From Bacteriovoracaceae bacterium (GTDB lineage: Bacteria > Bdellovibrionota > UBA1018): a stretch of DNA of 64,000 bases. The notes under the pieces are model-generated. The model had not been told where the DNA came from, did no database searches, and was given only the letters and a program-made list of their open reading frames with translations. Both the position numbers and the translations under genes were made by a program. Where the stretch lies: the NCBI GenBank assembly GCA_947447665.1, contig CANFJX010000004.1:62001-126000 (forward strand). Reading direction: 5' to 3'. Within the stretch, counting starts at the first letter, position 1. Each line of letters opens with the position of its first letter. This document shows positions 1 to 8,711 of the stretch, in pieces.

Positions 1-113
1 ACTGGACCCATTTCTGGGTAGGTCGGCCTGAATTGAAAGCCAATCAATCCTGGTGACGTTTTAACGCGTTCTAGAAAAGTTTCAGTAATTGTCCGACCAA
101 CAATAAAGCTCAT
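1..113 (-). CDS. Partial AMP-dependent (acyl-CoA) synthetase-like protein, N-terminus only
   Basis: A reading frame opens with ATG at 111-113 on the minus strand and stays open to the window edge (37 codons). The visible peptide contains the stretch ETFLERVKTSPGLIGFQF. This resembles the N-terminal helix of long-chain acyl-CoA synthetases, where a pattern of the type LFLERV..TP...AF.. is usual. The ATP-binding and AMP-binding motifs lie outside the window, so the family call is inference from a short segment. A promoter-like pair lies just upstream at 124-153, and the Shine-Dalgarno match is poor. The frame could instead be another protein or chance, but the length, the residue pattern and the upstream promoter all agree. 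Confidence 0.5.
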   Translation of the reverse strand, partial: MSFIVGRTITETFLERVKTSPGLIGFQFRPTYPEMGP

Positions 114-123
114 AAGGCTTTGA

Positions 124-153
124 CTTATATCTTATAAATTTTGCAATTAGCAA
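124..153 (-). promoter_or_regulatory. Candidate promoter for the gene leaving the left edge
   Basis: On the minus strand TTGCTA (153-148) and TATAAG (129-124) are separated by 18 bp. A second TATAAG lies at 136-131. Transcription from the first would start about 4 bases before the ATG at 113, giving an almost leaderless message. This is a sequence match only. Confidence 0.35.
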
Positions 154-202
154 GGCGGGAAGAAATTAGCAACGCATTGAAGAGCAGTTTGCAATGAACA
201 AA

Positions 203-682
203 TTAACGACGCTTCAGCTCGACTTCCATTTCCCGTTCGGCTGTTTTTCTTTTGATATCCTCACGTTTATCGTGCTTCTTTTTACCCTTACCCAAGCCGA
301 GTTCAATTTTAGCTAAGCCCTTTTTAAAATACATTTTGATCGGAATGATCGACATGCCCTTCTGAATGACAGCCCCATGAAGCCGCTCCAACTGGTGATG
401 ATGAAGGAGTAATTTTCTCTTCCGCGTGGCCAGGTGGTTCCAAATATTGCCATGAGAGTACGGACCAATATGAGTATTTAAAAGCCAGCCTTCAAACTTT
501 TTACCTGAGGAGGTTACTTCGACGTAAGAATCTTTCAGGTTAGGCGACTGGTTCCTTAAACTCTTCGCTTCGGTTCCAGTCAGCACCAAACCTGCCTCCA
601 CGACTTCTTCGATGAAGTAGTTAGAGTGAGCATTAGGGTTAGTTGCGATCAGCTTTTCACCCGATTTTTGGTCCGAAGACAT
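203..682 (-). CDS. smpB: SsrA-binding protein SmpB
   Basis: SmpB binds tmRNA (SsrA) and delivers it to stalled ribosomes for trans-translation. The 159-residue length is normal for the family. Visible signatures are the N-terminal HSNYFIEEVVEAGLVLTGTE segment, the LLNTHIGPYSHGN motif, the KRKLLLHHHQLERL helix, and a lysine/arginine-rich tail (GKGKKKHDKRE onward) that becomes helical on the ribosome. The start is supported by AGAGG eight bases upstream. The gene heads away from the FadL-like gene on the same strand with a 33-bp gap, so the two may be cotranscribed. No tmRNA gene was recognised nearby. Confidence 0.96.
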   Translation of the reverse strand: MSSDQKSGEKLIATNPNAHSNYFIEEVVEAGLVLTGTEAKSLRNQSPNLKDSYVEVTSSGKKFEGWLLNTHIGPYSHGNIWNHLATRKRKLLLHHHQLERLHGAVIQKGMSIIPIKMYFKKGLAKIELGLGKGKKKHDKREDIKRKTAEREMEVELKRR

Positions 683-715
683 TTTTAATCCTCTCTGATT
701 CCAGCCGCTCTGGAC

Positions 716-2128
716 TTAAAAAGCCAGAGCCAAGGATACAGCACCTCCGAAGAGGCGTCCACCCGCATTATACCCGGGCGCGCCAATCTTGAGATCGGTC
801 ATGTCCCCCGCCTCATTTCCACCGGTTTTGACGATTTTTTGAGTCAAGAGTTGCTGATAGTTAAGAGCAATGTCCAACTGGGATGGAATTGGAAATCCTA
901 AGAATGTATCAAAGTGAAAGCCCCAGCCAGCAGTAATCACATGCTTCGAGGGATCTAGGTAATTACCCGGCCCATTAGATAACCCCTTTAAAGTACCTGG
1001 GCGATACGAGTAGCCAATTCTCAGCGTATGGAAGGAATTCAGCTTCCACTCCCAGCCGGCTCTCGGCACCAAGATGTTCAAGAAGTTATAAGACGGAACG
1101 CTCCCTGGATTCATCTGAGCAGAATCTTGACCGGGCCTTAAAGTCAACGCAGGCACCTTAAAGCCGCTCCAAAACTGGTAGTCCACCTGAGCTACCCAGC
1201 GGTGATCCCCTGCTGCGAAACTCGCTCCCGTCTCTAGAGCCGCGGGGTCATAAAATAGAGATGAAGAAGCCGTAAACACATAATCCAGGCTGGCATTACC
1301 TAAGGCTCGAGCCGAAGCCGTCATCGGCAAAGTAAAATCCGACGAGGCAGACGAGCGATAGACGAGCCCCAAGTTCCAAGGTTGGCTTTTCCGCTGAGCT
1401 TGTTCTCCCGTCCCCTCTGCCTCCCCCAAAGACCATAAGAGTCCGAGATAACCCGAAAACACCGTTTTCAGGCTTGCACCAAACGTCATCGTCGAAACAG
1501 AATTGGCTTTGGTATTCAAAAATACAGAACCGTTTCCAGTCAGCCCAAAGGCCGTGTGCAGTCCTGCCCCCAGACGTAATCCAGGCAAGACCTTGAGTCC
1601 TGCCCCCAGCTCAAACTGAGGGCGCTGCGTCCCCGAACGGTAGAGGAAATACTCTGGAACATAGGGTTGTCCGCTATCCATGTAAGCCAACTGACTCAGC
1701 GGCAGAAAGGCAACTAACCCGACGGTGAACTGCCCCAAATCGGGCAAAACTTTGTAGGATAAACCTAAAATCTGGCCAAAAGTGTCGCGATATTGCGTAT
1801 CGACGGTGCCATAAACCTGACCGTCGGCTACATAGGTATTTTGAGTCACCACATGGTTGATCGATAAGAACGAAGGCCTTACAAATACCAGTCCCCAACT
1901 GAACGTAAGCCGCTCTTTGGAGTCACTCGCTAGACTGGCAGGATTATGATAGGCCTCAAAGCCACTCGTATCACCCGTGACGCCCGCCCCGCCAAGCCCC
2001 ATGGTCCGCGCTCCAAAACCTAAAAAATCGCCTATATGGGCGAAAGCGATGGAGGGGGATGCCAAAAGCATTAACCCTAAAAATGGATGAAGTAATTTTT
2101 TAGCTACCGAAGTGTCGATCCTATTCAT
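716..2128 (-). CDS. OmpP1/FadL-like outer-membrane beta-barrel protein
   Basis: This is a 470-residue exported protein. A signal peptide with AFA as likely cleavage site ends near residue 30. It is followed by the GFGARTMGLGGAGVTGDTSG region and a YHNPASLA motif, typical of the plug segment of the FadL/OmpP1 family, which moves hydrophobic compounds across the outer membrane. The rest alternates short amphipathic strands and ends in a terminal phenylalanine, as expected for BAM-inserted barrels. The start has GGGAG five bases upstream. Substrate is unknown; fatty acids or aromatic hydrocarbons are the usual family ligands. It may instead belong to the related PorV-like barrels. Confidence 0.75.
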   Translation of the reverse strand: MNRIDTSVAKKLLHPFLGLMLLASPSIAFAHIGDFLGFGARTMGLGGAGVTGDTSGFEAYHNPASLASDSKERLTFSWGLVFVRPSFLSINHVVTQNTYVADGQVYGTVDTQYRDTFGQILGLSYKVLPDLGQFTVGLVAFLPLSQLAYMDSGQPYVPEYFLYRSGTQRPQFELGAGLKVLPGLRLGAGLHTAFGLTGNGSVFLNTKANSVSTMTFGASLKTVFSGYLGLLWSLGEAEGTGEQAQRKSQPWNLGLVYRSSASSDFTLPMTASARALGNASLDYVFTASSSLFYDPAALETGASFAAGDHRWVAQVDYQFWSGFKVPALTLRPGQDSAQMNPGSVPSYNFLNILVPRAGWEWKLNSFHTLRIGYSYRPGTLKGLSNGPGNYLDPSKHVITAGWGFHFDTFLGFPIPSQLDIALNYQQLLTQKIVKTGGNEAGDMTDLKIGAPGYNAGGRLFGGAVSLALAF

Positions 2129-2258
2129 GAAAACTCCCTAGAATCTCTCTAGCTACCTAAAACGGACGCCCCAATATTCCTCAAACTAGGCCGCAGGGCA
2201 AGATAATCTAGGAATTCGGACATCCGCACCAAGGATCACTCATCACCTGAGGTCGTCC

Positions 2259-5234
2259 TCACAGGATCTCTTCGTCTGCACCGGCTGTCTCAAGTCGAGA
2301 TGCACTCTCCGCTGAATCGATCCGATCTAAAGTCATCCGCGCTTGTTCAAAGAATTTTCGCAAGTCAGTCAGAATGTTCCAGCCAATTCCGTAGTCGGAT
2401 CTCGTCCGACCATGGGCAGCATGGCATCCAACGGCCTTAACTTCGTAGCCCAACGCACCCGCGAAGCGATCCACTAAGATAAACCCCTGTCCGCTTTGAC
2501 CTTCTCTGATTTTGAACCGAGTGGGGCATTTACGTATATGAGCGAGCAATTGACTTTTCATTTCAGAAAAGTCACGACCCAACACTGAAGCCACTTCAAC
2601 CTTGTTGGGCATAAGAATTTTTTTAAAAAACTCTCTGAATCCACGATCCCGCAGAGCCTGAGTCAGCTCCCGCTCTGATTGGGCCCAAAGCTCAGGAGAA
2701 ACCAACGGCAACACGTCTTCTGCCGCATCATCACGCCCAGACTGATCTACCTCGACCTCTCCAGTCAGGGAAACGCCTGAAACCCCAGAGCTCGCTCGAC
2801 TCTTGAGATCGCCCAAACTCTCTCTCAACTTACTTTTCAAACTGTTCAAATCTTTATGATCACTCGCCAGAACGTAGGATGCGATCTGAATCTCGGAAAG
2901 CGTTTCGCTGGCCATTCTAAGGTCAGCCAGTAAGGCCCTGACATCCATGGTTCGCTCTTCCAGAATACCTCGAAACCCATCCAATAAAAGTGAGTACCCA
3001 AAAGACTCTAATAGTCGCTGATCCCAAACCTTTTTGAACTCAGGATAAAGACGCTCATAAACTCTTTCACGCCCCTCATAAGGCAAGGACGCCCAAACCA
3101 TCAAAAAGTCTAGACTCATCAGCTCCGGTGTCAAGGTCTCGCCCAAATTAATGAGGTCCTTAGGACTGAGAGGAGCTGGAGTTCCCACTCGCAAGGGAGC
3201 CGGCCGAAATGCGATCAGATCGTGACCGAGACTCTCCAACGAATCCGCGCGAGATTTCGGTGTCTCCGATCGGGAATCACTGACCCACTCAGAGCGCCTT
3301 CGACTCATCTCAAAGATCCAGCTCAAACGCTTTGGCCAAGCATAAGTGATTTTTGCGATGATTGCGTCGCCCTGGGTTAAGGCTGCCTCGATCTCAGTTG
3401 AAGTAATCTTTTTCTTTTTTTTGCCGAGATCAATTTGCCTCACGAGACCATCCAGAAGCCCTTCAGCCTCGAGAATTTCTTCAAAACGAAGTACCGCCCC
3501 AGCCAAATCGAGTAGCAAGTCGCCCTTACCCACTCGAGAAACCCTTGCCTTGGCCTCGTCTACCAGGGCTTTTTGTTCACTCACTTTTAAATACTGGAGA
3601 CGCTCAAAGAGTTTTAAATCTCTCTCAGCCTCATCAGAACATCTTTCGAAAGCCTCTGCATACCGCCGAAGGTTTGGAAACTCAGTGGCAACAGGAGGGA
3701 CTCCTCTCAATTCACCTGGAAAAACCCCACGATGGGACACTCTCCAATCATGAAAAACCCTAAGAATATCTTCATCCGCGAGATCTTCAGGGAGAAGACC
3801 CATTTGATCACGAAGATCCGGATTGACACCTAAGTCCAAAAAAAACTTTACAGAGTCTTTAGCGCCGACAAAAGCAGCGCAATGAAGCGCATTTTGTTTT
3901 TTACTTTTAGGAGCGAGAAACTCATGAGGATCCACACCGGAATCTAGAAAGACTTGAAGCACACCGAGATTGTCTTGCACGATTGCATATTCGAATGGAG
4001 AGAATCCCTTCTCTCCTGCCTGTTGAACGGACTCACCCACCCGTCCCAACTCTTTAAGGAGAGATCGATCCAGAGAGACCACAAAACGAACGACTTCTGG
4101 ATTTCCTCCGACGACCGCTTGATGTAGTACGGTCTCTTGATTTTTACCCTTGGCCTTGATGCCGTCAGTGCTTTCCTTAAAAATTTCCTTTAAGAGCCTG
4201 AGATGACCCCTTCGGGCTGCTCCATGAGCTAAATTTTGGTCACTCGAAAGTCTTGAGAGGCGAGTCTCAGGGGCCAGCGACAGTAAGTACAGCGCCAGAT
4301 CATCCGTCGGTAAACTCGCGGCATAATGCAGAGGTAAAGCCCCTTTTTCGTCCTTTTGCCAAAGAAGACTCGATTTGCGACTTTCGCGGAGACGATACCA
4401 TGCCGAATCCGGCTTGAACACTTGCTGAATCAAGTCTAAATAGCCGTGAGCGGCCAGAAGATGAAGGGGGGTCACATTCTGAGGTCCTTTAGCAGAAACC
4501 CAACTAGGATCATAATCAAAGAGAAGTCTGACAGCGCACTCTTTCTTTTCTGCGAGCGCGCAAAGCAGCGGCTGCCCGCTTGACTGAAAACCAACAAGAG
4601 GCAAACGTGTCTTAAGTAAAAAACGCAGAACATCGGGAAACCCTCTGGCTGCCGCAAGGGTAATGGCCATCGTGCCTTCTGAACACATAAGCTGAGTTTG
4701 ATTCACCCGCTGAAGAAGATTGCCCTGCAGTTCTGAAAAGCTCAGTAGATTAGCCCGTTCCTGATCAGTAGTTCCAGGAGCCGCAGCATGAAAGTAGTTT
4801 TGAAGCGCCAAAGCCAAGCGCCCCCCACGAGTCTCGGGCTTTTCCCCTGGCATTAAATCTTCGAGGTTCCAGAGAAAAATAAGGGCGTAATAGACTGGAA
4901 GGCCCTTCAACTTAAATGCATCCACCCCCGTGTGGGAAACAGAAAATCGAGCTTCCTTGAAAAACGACTCGTAATTCGCTGATAAATATTCAAGATCTTG
5001 AGATTCTCCCCCCATGAGGGCAGAGAACGCAGTCCTAGCCTGTTTGACCTGGGTTTCGATCGCGGCACCCAACTCTTCTTGATTTTCTAAATCCGCAAAT
5101 TCTGGCCCGGAATGAGGAAATTCAACAATCCCCAGCCAATCGCCAGAGGTGATCTCTAGAAATACAGCATGAGAATCCACCGACAAACCAGTGATCATGA
5201 CAACGGCAAGAATAAGGGGACGCAATTTGATCAC
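2259..5234 (-). CDS. Large secreted ankyrin-repeat protein
   Basis: This is a 991-residue protein with a GTG start and an N-terminal signal peptide (hydrophobic core at residues 6-18, SHA cleavage-like site near 23), so it is probably periplasmic, secreted or surface-exposed. Ankyrin repeats are visible from about residue 186 to 490, with signatures such as TPLHLLAAHGYLDLI, LPLHYAA, NLAHGAARRGHLRLL, TVLHQAVVGGNPEVV and NALHCAAFVGAKDSV. The N-terminal 150 residues and the C-terminal half (500-991) are mostly helical and match no family I recognise. The C-terminus holds a cysteine/histidine segment (VGCHAAHGRT near 940). Ankyrin domains bind proteins, so a role as an effector, inhibitor or scaffold is possible but unproven. 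Confidence 0.75.
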   Translation of the reverse strand: MIKLRPLILAVVMITGLSVDSHAVFLEITSGDWLGIVEFPHSGPEFADLENQEELGAAIETQVKQARTAFSALMGGESQDLEYLSANYESFFKEARFSVSHTGVDAFKLKGLPVYYALIFLWNLEDLMPGEKPETRGGRLALALQNYFHAAAPGTTDQERANLLSFSELQGNLLQRVNQTQLMCSEGTMAITLAAARGFPDVLRFLLKTRLPLVGFQSSGQPLLCALAEKKECAVRLLFDYDPSWVSAKGPQNVTPLHLLAAHGYLDLIQQVFKPDSAWYRLRESRKSSLLWQKDEKGALPLHYAASLPTDDLALYLLSLAPETRLSRLSSDQNLAHGAARRGHLRLLKEIFKESTDGIKAKGKNQETVLHQAVVGGNPEVVRFVVSLDRSLLKELGRVGESVQQAGEKGFSPFEYAIVQDNLGVLQVFLDSGVDPHEFLAPKSKKQNALHCAAFVGAKDSVKFFLDLGVNPDLRDQMGLLPEDLADEDILRVFHDWRVSHRGVFPGELRGVPPVATEFPNLRRYAEAFERCSDEAERDLKLFERLQYLKVSEQKALVDEAKARVSRVGKGDLLLDLAGAVLRFEEILEAEGLLDGLVRQIDLGKKKKKITSTEIEAALTQGDAIIAKITYAWPKRLSWIFEMSRRRSEWVSDSRSETPKSRADSLESLGHDLIAFRPAPLRVGTPAPLSPKDLINLGETLTPELMSLDFLMVWASLPYEGRERVYERLYPEFKKVWDQRLLESFGYSLLLDGFRGILEERTMDVRALLADLRMASETLSEIQIASYVLASDHKDLNSLKSKLRESLGDLKSRASSGVSGVSLTGEVEVDQSGRDDAAEDVLPLVSPELWAQSERELTQALRDRGFREFFKKILMPNKVEVASVLGRDFSEMKSQLLAHIRKCPTRFKIREGQSGQGFILVDRFAGALGYEVKAVGCHAAHGRTRSDYGIGWNILTDLRKFFEQARMTLDRIDSAESASRLETAGADEEIL

Positions 5235-5338
5235 AGAGATCCAGCCCCAGCCTCAAAAAGGAGTCGCATAGGGCCGATTATTTATCAGCTTATTGTTTAA
5301 TAAGCAAGAGAATCCAGATCTAAGGAAGCCCCCCTAGC

Positions 5339-6166
5339 CTAAGCTTTATGAGTCAATACAGCCCGCAGCAATCCCTCCCATTGAGGCCAATCGAGAGCCT
5401 CGGCCCGCAGGGTCGGGTCAACCCCCGAAGCAGCGAGGGCCTGGGGCCAAGGAAAGGTGGAGCGCAGCATTTTTCTCCGATGAGCAAAAGCCGCCTTGAG
5501 AACAGCCTGCCAGGTTTTTAGCTCCTCGGGCCGATCGAAAACATCAATCCAGGGCTTTTGCCTCCGAGTAAGAACAACTACTTCGGACTGAACATCCGGC
5601 GGCGGAGAAAAGGCGCGAGGAGGAACCTTAATGAGGGACGTGACGTCCCACTGATTTTGAATCCAAACGGAGAGACTCCCCCTCCCATCAGAGCTAGGAC
5701 CAGCCATCAGGCGCTTCGCGACCTCAGCCTGAAACATTAAAATCATCGCGGGAATGCTTTGAGCCTCTTCGGCAAGCCGAATCAGAATCGCGGTGCCCGC
5801 CGAGTAAGGCAAGTTGGACACAATAACAAGAGGCCGATTCTTCAGCCACGTCTCCCGTTGAACCTCGAGAAAATCTCCCATTTCGACGGAGCGAGTGGGA
5901 TCATTGAGTGCCTTAAATTTTTCCTTCCACTCCAAGGCCAATTTTTGATCTCGCTCGACCAACGTAAAGCTTTTAATTTCCGAAGTCTCCCCGAGTCTCT
6001 CTAGAATCGGCTGGGTAATCGCTCCTTTGCCGGGACCAATTTCCATCAATGCAGAACAGGAGTACTGACTACAGGCTTCGAGGGCCGTTTCCGCAATTTT
6101 AAGGCAAACCGCAGTGTCCCGCAAAAAATGCTGGCCCAGCGCCCGTCTTTTTCCATGAGTTGCCAT
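5339..6166 (-). CDS. rsmA: 16S rRNA dimethyladenosine transferase RsmA (KsgA)
   Basis: RsmA dimethylates two adjacent adenines near the 3' end of 16S rRNA late in small-subunit assembly, using SAM. Visible motifs: GQHFL at the N-terminus, LMEIGPGKGAITQPIL (SAM-binding motif I), SNLPYSAGTAIL (motif IV; NLPY is the catalytic signature) and the C-terminal FAHRRKMLRSTF. I prefer the ATG at 6166 (275 aa), which begins MATHGKRRALGQHFL as in family members. An upstream ATG at 6214 would add 16 residues and overlap tsaD. It is the last gene of the pal-to-rsmA run. Confidence 0.95.
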   Translation of the reverse strand: MATHGKRRALGQHFLRDTAVCLKIAETALEACSQYSCSALMEIGPGKGAITQPILERLGETSEIKSFTLVERDQKLALEWKEKFKALNDPTRSVEMGDFLEVQRETWLKNRPLVIVSNLPYSAGTAILIRLAEEAQSIPAMILMFQAEVAKRLMAGPSSDGRGSLSVWIQNQWDVTSLIKVPPRAFSPPPDVQSEVVVLTRRQKPWIDVFDRPEELKTWQAVLKAAFAHRRKMLRSTFPWPQALAASGVDPTLRAEALDWPQWEGLLRAVLTHKA

Positions 6167-6188
6167 TAGATCGCTCTCTTTTCTGTTT

Positions 6189-7286
6189 TCAACTTTCGGG
6201 GTTAGCAATCGCATTGAGAGTCAGAAAATCTCCTTCTTGAAGAAAATTTCCCTGAAGGAATCGAAAGACTCCCGCTCCCGCAATCATCGCCGCATTGTCA
6301 GTACAATACTTCATTTGAGGAAAGACCGGAGCACTGCTCAACCCCTGAGCCTTCCACTCTGAATCTAAACGCGCTCTGAGACGTGAGTTAGCTGCGACAC
6401 CACCCACGATCGCCAAACTCCGACACCCGTGTTCTCGAATCGCTAGATAGATCTTAGTTAAGAGGGCGTCCACAATCGCCTCTTGCACCGAGGCACAGAC
6501 GTTTTGTATTTCCTTGTCTAAAACATTCTCTTTCCGCAGCCGCTCAGCCAAGAGAGATACAGCAGTTTTCAGACCGCTGAACGAAAAATCAAGAGTCGAC
6601 TTCTGAGGTAATGCCCTCGGAAGAGGATAGGCACTCGGATTTCCACCTCGGCCCTCTTGATCAATCCAAACGCCTCCCGGGTAAGGAAATCCCAAAATCT
6701 TAGCCGTTTTGTCGAAGGCTTCGCCAGCCGCATCATCTCTCGAGCGCCCCACCAAGGACTTTTTGAGAAAATCCCGGGACCAGCTTCGTGGATGATCCTC
6801 CATCCGATATAAATTCGTATGCCCGCCCGATACAATCGCAAGGAGCATCGGGTACTCAGCCTCCTGCTTCCGAGCTTCAGCCCCTGGATCAGCTAGAAAT
6901 ATACTCACCGAATGCCCTTCGAGATGGTGAACAGGGATCAGAGGTTTTTTAAGTGCGTAGGCCAGAGACTTAGCAGCACTCACACCAACCAGAAGAGCAC
7001 CTACGAGCCCCGGGCGATTAGTGACCGCGATGGCTTCAAGGTCTCGCTTCGCATCGATTCCTGAGACTTGAATCGCTTCGTCGATCATTTCATTGACGGT
7101 CTCTAGGTGATTTCGGGAGGCAATCTCGGGCACCACGCCGCCATAGGGCTGATGGATTTTAATCTGGGAAAATGTTGCTACACTCTCTACTTGAATTGGA
7201 TCAAGCGGGCGCTCCGGATCGAACGACACCACGGAGGCGCTGCACTCGTCGCAGGAGGTTTCAATTCCTAATAGGTACTTTCTCAT
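6189..7286 (-). CDS. tsaD: tRNA threonylcarbamoyladenosine synthase subunit TsaD
   Basis: TsaD transfers the threonylcarbamoyl group to A37 of ANN-decoding tRNAs, with TsaB and TsaE. The 365-residue protein carries the full family set: LGIETSCDE at the start, the metal-binding HHLEGH, VSGGHTNLY, the DDAAGEAFDK segment, SFSGLKTAV, GGVAANSRLR and the C-terminal CTDNAAMIAGAG aspartate. The start ATG overlaps the cpoB-like stop codon as ATGA, so the two are probably translationally coupled. tsaB and tsaE are not in the window. Confidence 0.97.
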   Translation of the reverse strand: MRKYLLGIETSCDECSASVVSFDPERPLDPIQVESVATFSQIKIHQPYGGVVPEIASRNHLETVNEMIDEAIQVSGIDAKRDLEAIAVTNRPGLVGALLVGVSAAKSLAYALKKPLIPVHHLEGHSVSIFLADPGAEARKQEAEYPMLLAIVSGGHTNLYRMEDHPRSWSRDFLKKSLVGRSRDDAAGEAFDKTAKILGFPYPGGVWIDQEGRGGNPSAYPLPRALPQKSTLDFSFSGLKTAVSLLAERLRKENVLDKEIQNVCASVQEAIVDALLTKIYLAIREHGCRSLAIVGGVAANSRLRARLDSEWKAQGLSSAPVFPQMKYCTDNAAMIAGAGVFRFLQGNFLQEGDFLTLNAIANPES

Positions 7287-8068
7287 TTGGCCTTTTTTCT
7301 GGCCTTTTTAGCTTGGAGAGATCTTGGAAACTTTTCAATCAACTCTTGATAGAATCCCTGAGCATCTTCTTTCATGCCCATCGAATCGAAGGACAATCCA
7401 ATTTTGAACAGTGCTTCAGGATAGTGCGCAGAATGGGAAAACTTCTCCGGAAACTTAGAGTACTCAACCACAGCTTTCTTAAACTGTTTTAAATGGAAAA
7501 AACTCTCACCCCGCAAAAATGCTGCTTCATCCAAATTCTTAGCCTTTGGCACCTTCTGATACTTAGCTAATTGCTCAGTCACATCTTCATACCGACCCTC
7601 ATTAAAAGATGCCTTGGCCATTTTCATCATTTCTTCTGGATCTTGATGAGCTAGGGCCGAATCCTGTAATTGATTGAAGGCCTCCTGAAGAGTTTGCTGA
7701 GTTTTCTCTAGGGACAAAAGCCTTGCCTCAAGCTTGCGGAATGATTCGTCGGCTTTTTGATGGTCAGAGTTTTTATCGAGTTCTTTTTGTTGCCGCTCCA
7801 AGTCTTCAATGCGACCCGACAAACGAGTAATTTCATCCTTCACCTCATCGATCACGTATCCTCCCTGAGGCTTAACTTCCCTCAGCGGAGGCGCCGACGA
7901 TGGTCCCCTTGAAGAGTCCCGATCACTCCTCTCATCCCCCTCGTCCCGAGCACCATAGAGATTATCTGCGCTCGACTCACTCCTCAGTTGCGCCCTGGTT
8001 TTTAGACACCCTTGTAGATGTATCGACAAGAAGATGAGTAGACCTGCCCCGATCAACTTTTTAGCCAT
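7283..8068 (-). CDS. CpoB/YbgF-like periplasmic TPR lipoprotein
   Basis: This is a 261-residue envelope protein. It has a lipoprotein signal (hydrophobic stretch then HLQGC), a low-complexity charged region, a coiled coil at about 80-145 (DEVKDEITRLSGRIEDLERQ onward) and C-terminal TPR-like helices (EALFKIGLSFDSMGMKEDA). That domain order matches CpoB/YbgF, which links the Tol-Pal system to peptidoglycan synthesis; the nearby pal gene supports the call. Family members are normally periplasmic and soluble, so a lipid anchor is a variation. The ATG at 8068 is preferred because AAAGGATG lies about 11 bases upstream; the ATG at 8080 has its AAAAAAGG directly abutting. Confidence 0.75.
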   Translation of the reverse strand: MAKKLIGAGLLIFLSIHLQGCLKTRAQLRSESSADNLYGARDEGDERSDRDSSRGPSSAPPLREVKPQGGYVIDEVKDEITRLSGRIEDLERQQKELDKNSDHQKADESFRKLEARLLSLEKTQQTLQEAFNQLQDSALAHQDPEEMMKMAKASFNEGRYEDVTEQLAKYQKVPKAKNLDEAAFLRGESFFHLKQFKKAVVEYSKFPEKFSHSAHYPEALFKIGLSFDSMGMKEDAQGFYQELIEKFPRSLQAKKARKKAK

Positions 8069-8140
8069 AAAAGTATTCATCCTTTTTTTATAGCATGCTC
8101 AAAAAAAGATTGGAATCGATCAGAAACTCGGAGCGGGACC

Positions 8141-8632
8141 CTAAGGACTCTTAGGCTTATTCGCACTGTTCAGATCCTGAGCCCGCCTCTGCTCTAAATC
8201 TTCAGCAGGAGTACCCGTCGGAGACGGATAAACGTAAGGTTCACGGGAGGATGAGGATTGGGAAATAGGAGGATGGGGGTCTCTTGGAAAACCACTATCC
8301 AAGGGATCCGGAATCGCCTCTTCGGTCCTAGCCCCTCCCTTGAGCAGTGAGTTCAGTTCGGCTTTTTCAGCTAGAACCCTAGATTTGTCGGCATATTGCT
8401 TAGCGAGGTAGAAGTTCTTGAATCGATACTCAGTCTTGGCTTGCTCAAACCAGTCCCTTGCTTGACTAAAGTAATCAGGAGAAAGAGTGTCCGCATGGAC
8501 CTCGTGAGCAGCCTTAAGAGCCGCTGAGGTTAGAGACATTTCCTGTACAGGACGAGTTGCCATTAATGAACAACTCACCCCTACAAACATGAGAAGTCCT
8601 AAGACGACCGATTCAATCAAAGAAAAGGGCAT
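8141..8632 (-). CDS. DUF4398-like envelope lipoprotein
   Basis: This is a small (163 aa) exported protein between pal and the cpoB-like gene. After a hydrophobic stretch ending in VGVSC it has an amphipathic helical repeat (AALKAAHEVHADTLSPDYF, then ARDWFEQAKTEYRFKNFYLAKQYADKS) like DUF4398 proteins, which are lipoproteins found near OmpA/Pal genes. The C-terminal 60 residues are Pro/Ser-rich. The annotated ATG gives a signal peptide with no positive charge. In-frame upstream codons encode KKQR, so translation might begin at an ATT codon at 8657-8659 preceded by an AGGGAAG sequence. The ATG itself lies in an 18-bp perfect stem (8627-8675). Confidence 0.6.
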   Translation of the reverse strand: MPFSLIESVVLGLLMFVGVSCSLMATRPVQEMSLTSAALKAAHEVHADTLSPDYFSQARDWFEQAKTEYRFKNFYLAKQYADKSRVLAEKAELNSLLKGGARTEEAIPDPLDSGFPRDPHPPISQSSSSREPYVYPSPTGTPAEDLEQRRAQDLNSANKPKSP

Positions 8633-8675
8633 AGGGAAGAAGATCCTCTGTTTTTTAATCTTCTTCCCTATGCCC
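8627..8675 (-). promoter_or_regulatory. Perfect 18-bp stem-loop over the start of the DUF4398-like gene
   Basis: Arms 8627-8644 and 8658-8675 are perfect reverse complements (GGGCATAGGGAAGAAGAT on either strand) around a 13-base loop. Read on the minus strand, the hairpin follows pal, contains the ATG of the next gene in its 3' arm and the AGAGG Shine-Dalgarno-like sequence in its loop. It is followed by TTTTCTTT. It could be an attenuator or terminator after pal, or a translational switch. Confidence 0.6.
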
Positions 8676-8711
8676 TAGAGAAATCAACTTTTTTCAACCA
8701 AACCGATCCGC

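Noticed and set aside
3..56. Plus-strand open frame at the left edge ending in a TGA
   Set aside because: Only 17 codons, no context, and the opposite strand has a better frame with a recognisable pattern.
1..202. Possible tmRNA (ssrA) gene next to smpB
   Set aside because: No tRNA-like ends, no CCA and no tag-like reading frame found.
5288..5305. GCTTATT/AATAAGC hairpin between rsmA and the ankyrin gene as a terminator
   Set aside because: Only a 7-bp AT-rich stem with no T-run on the minus strand.
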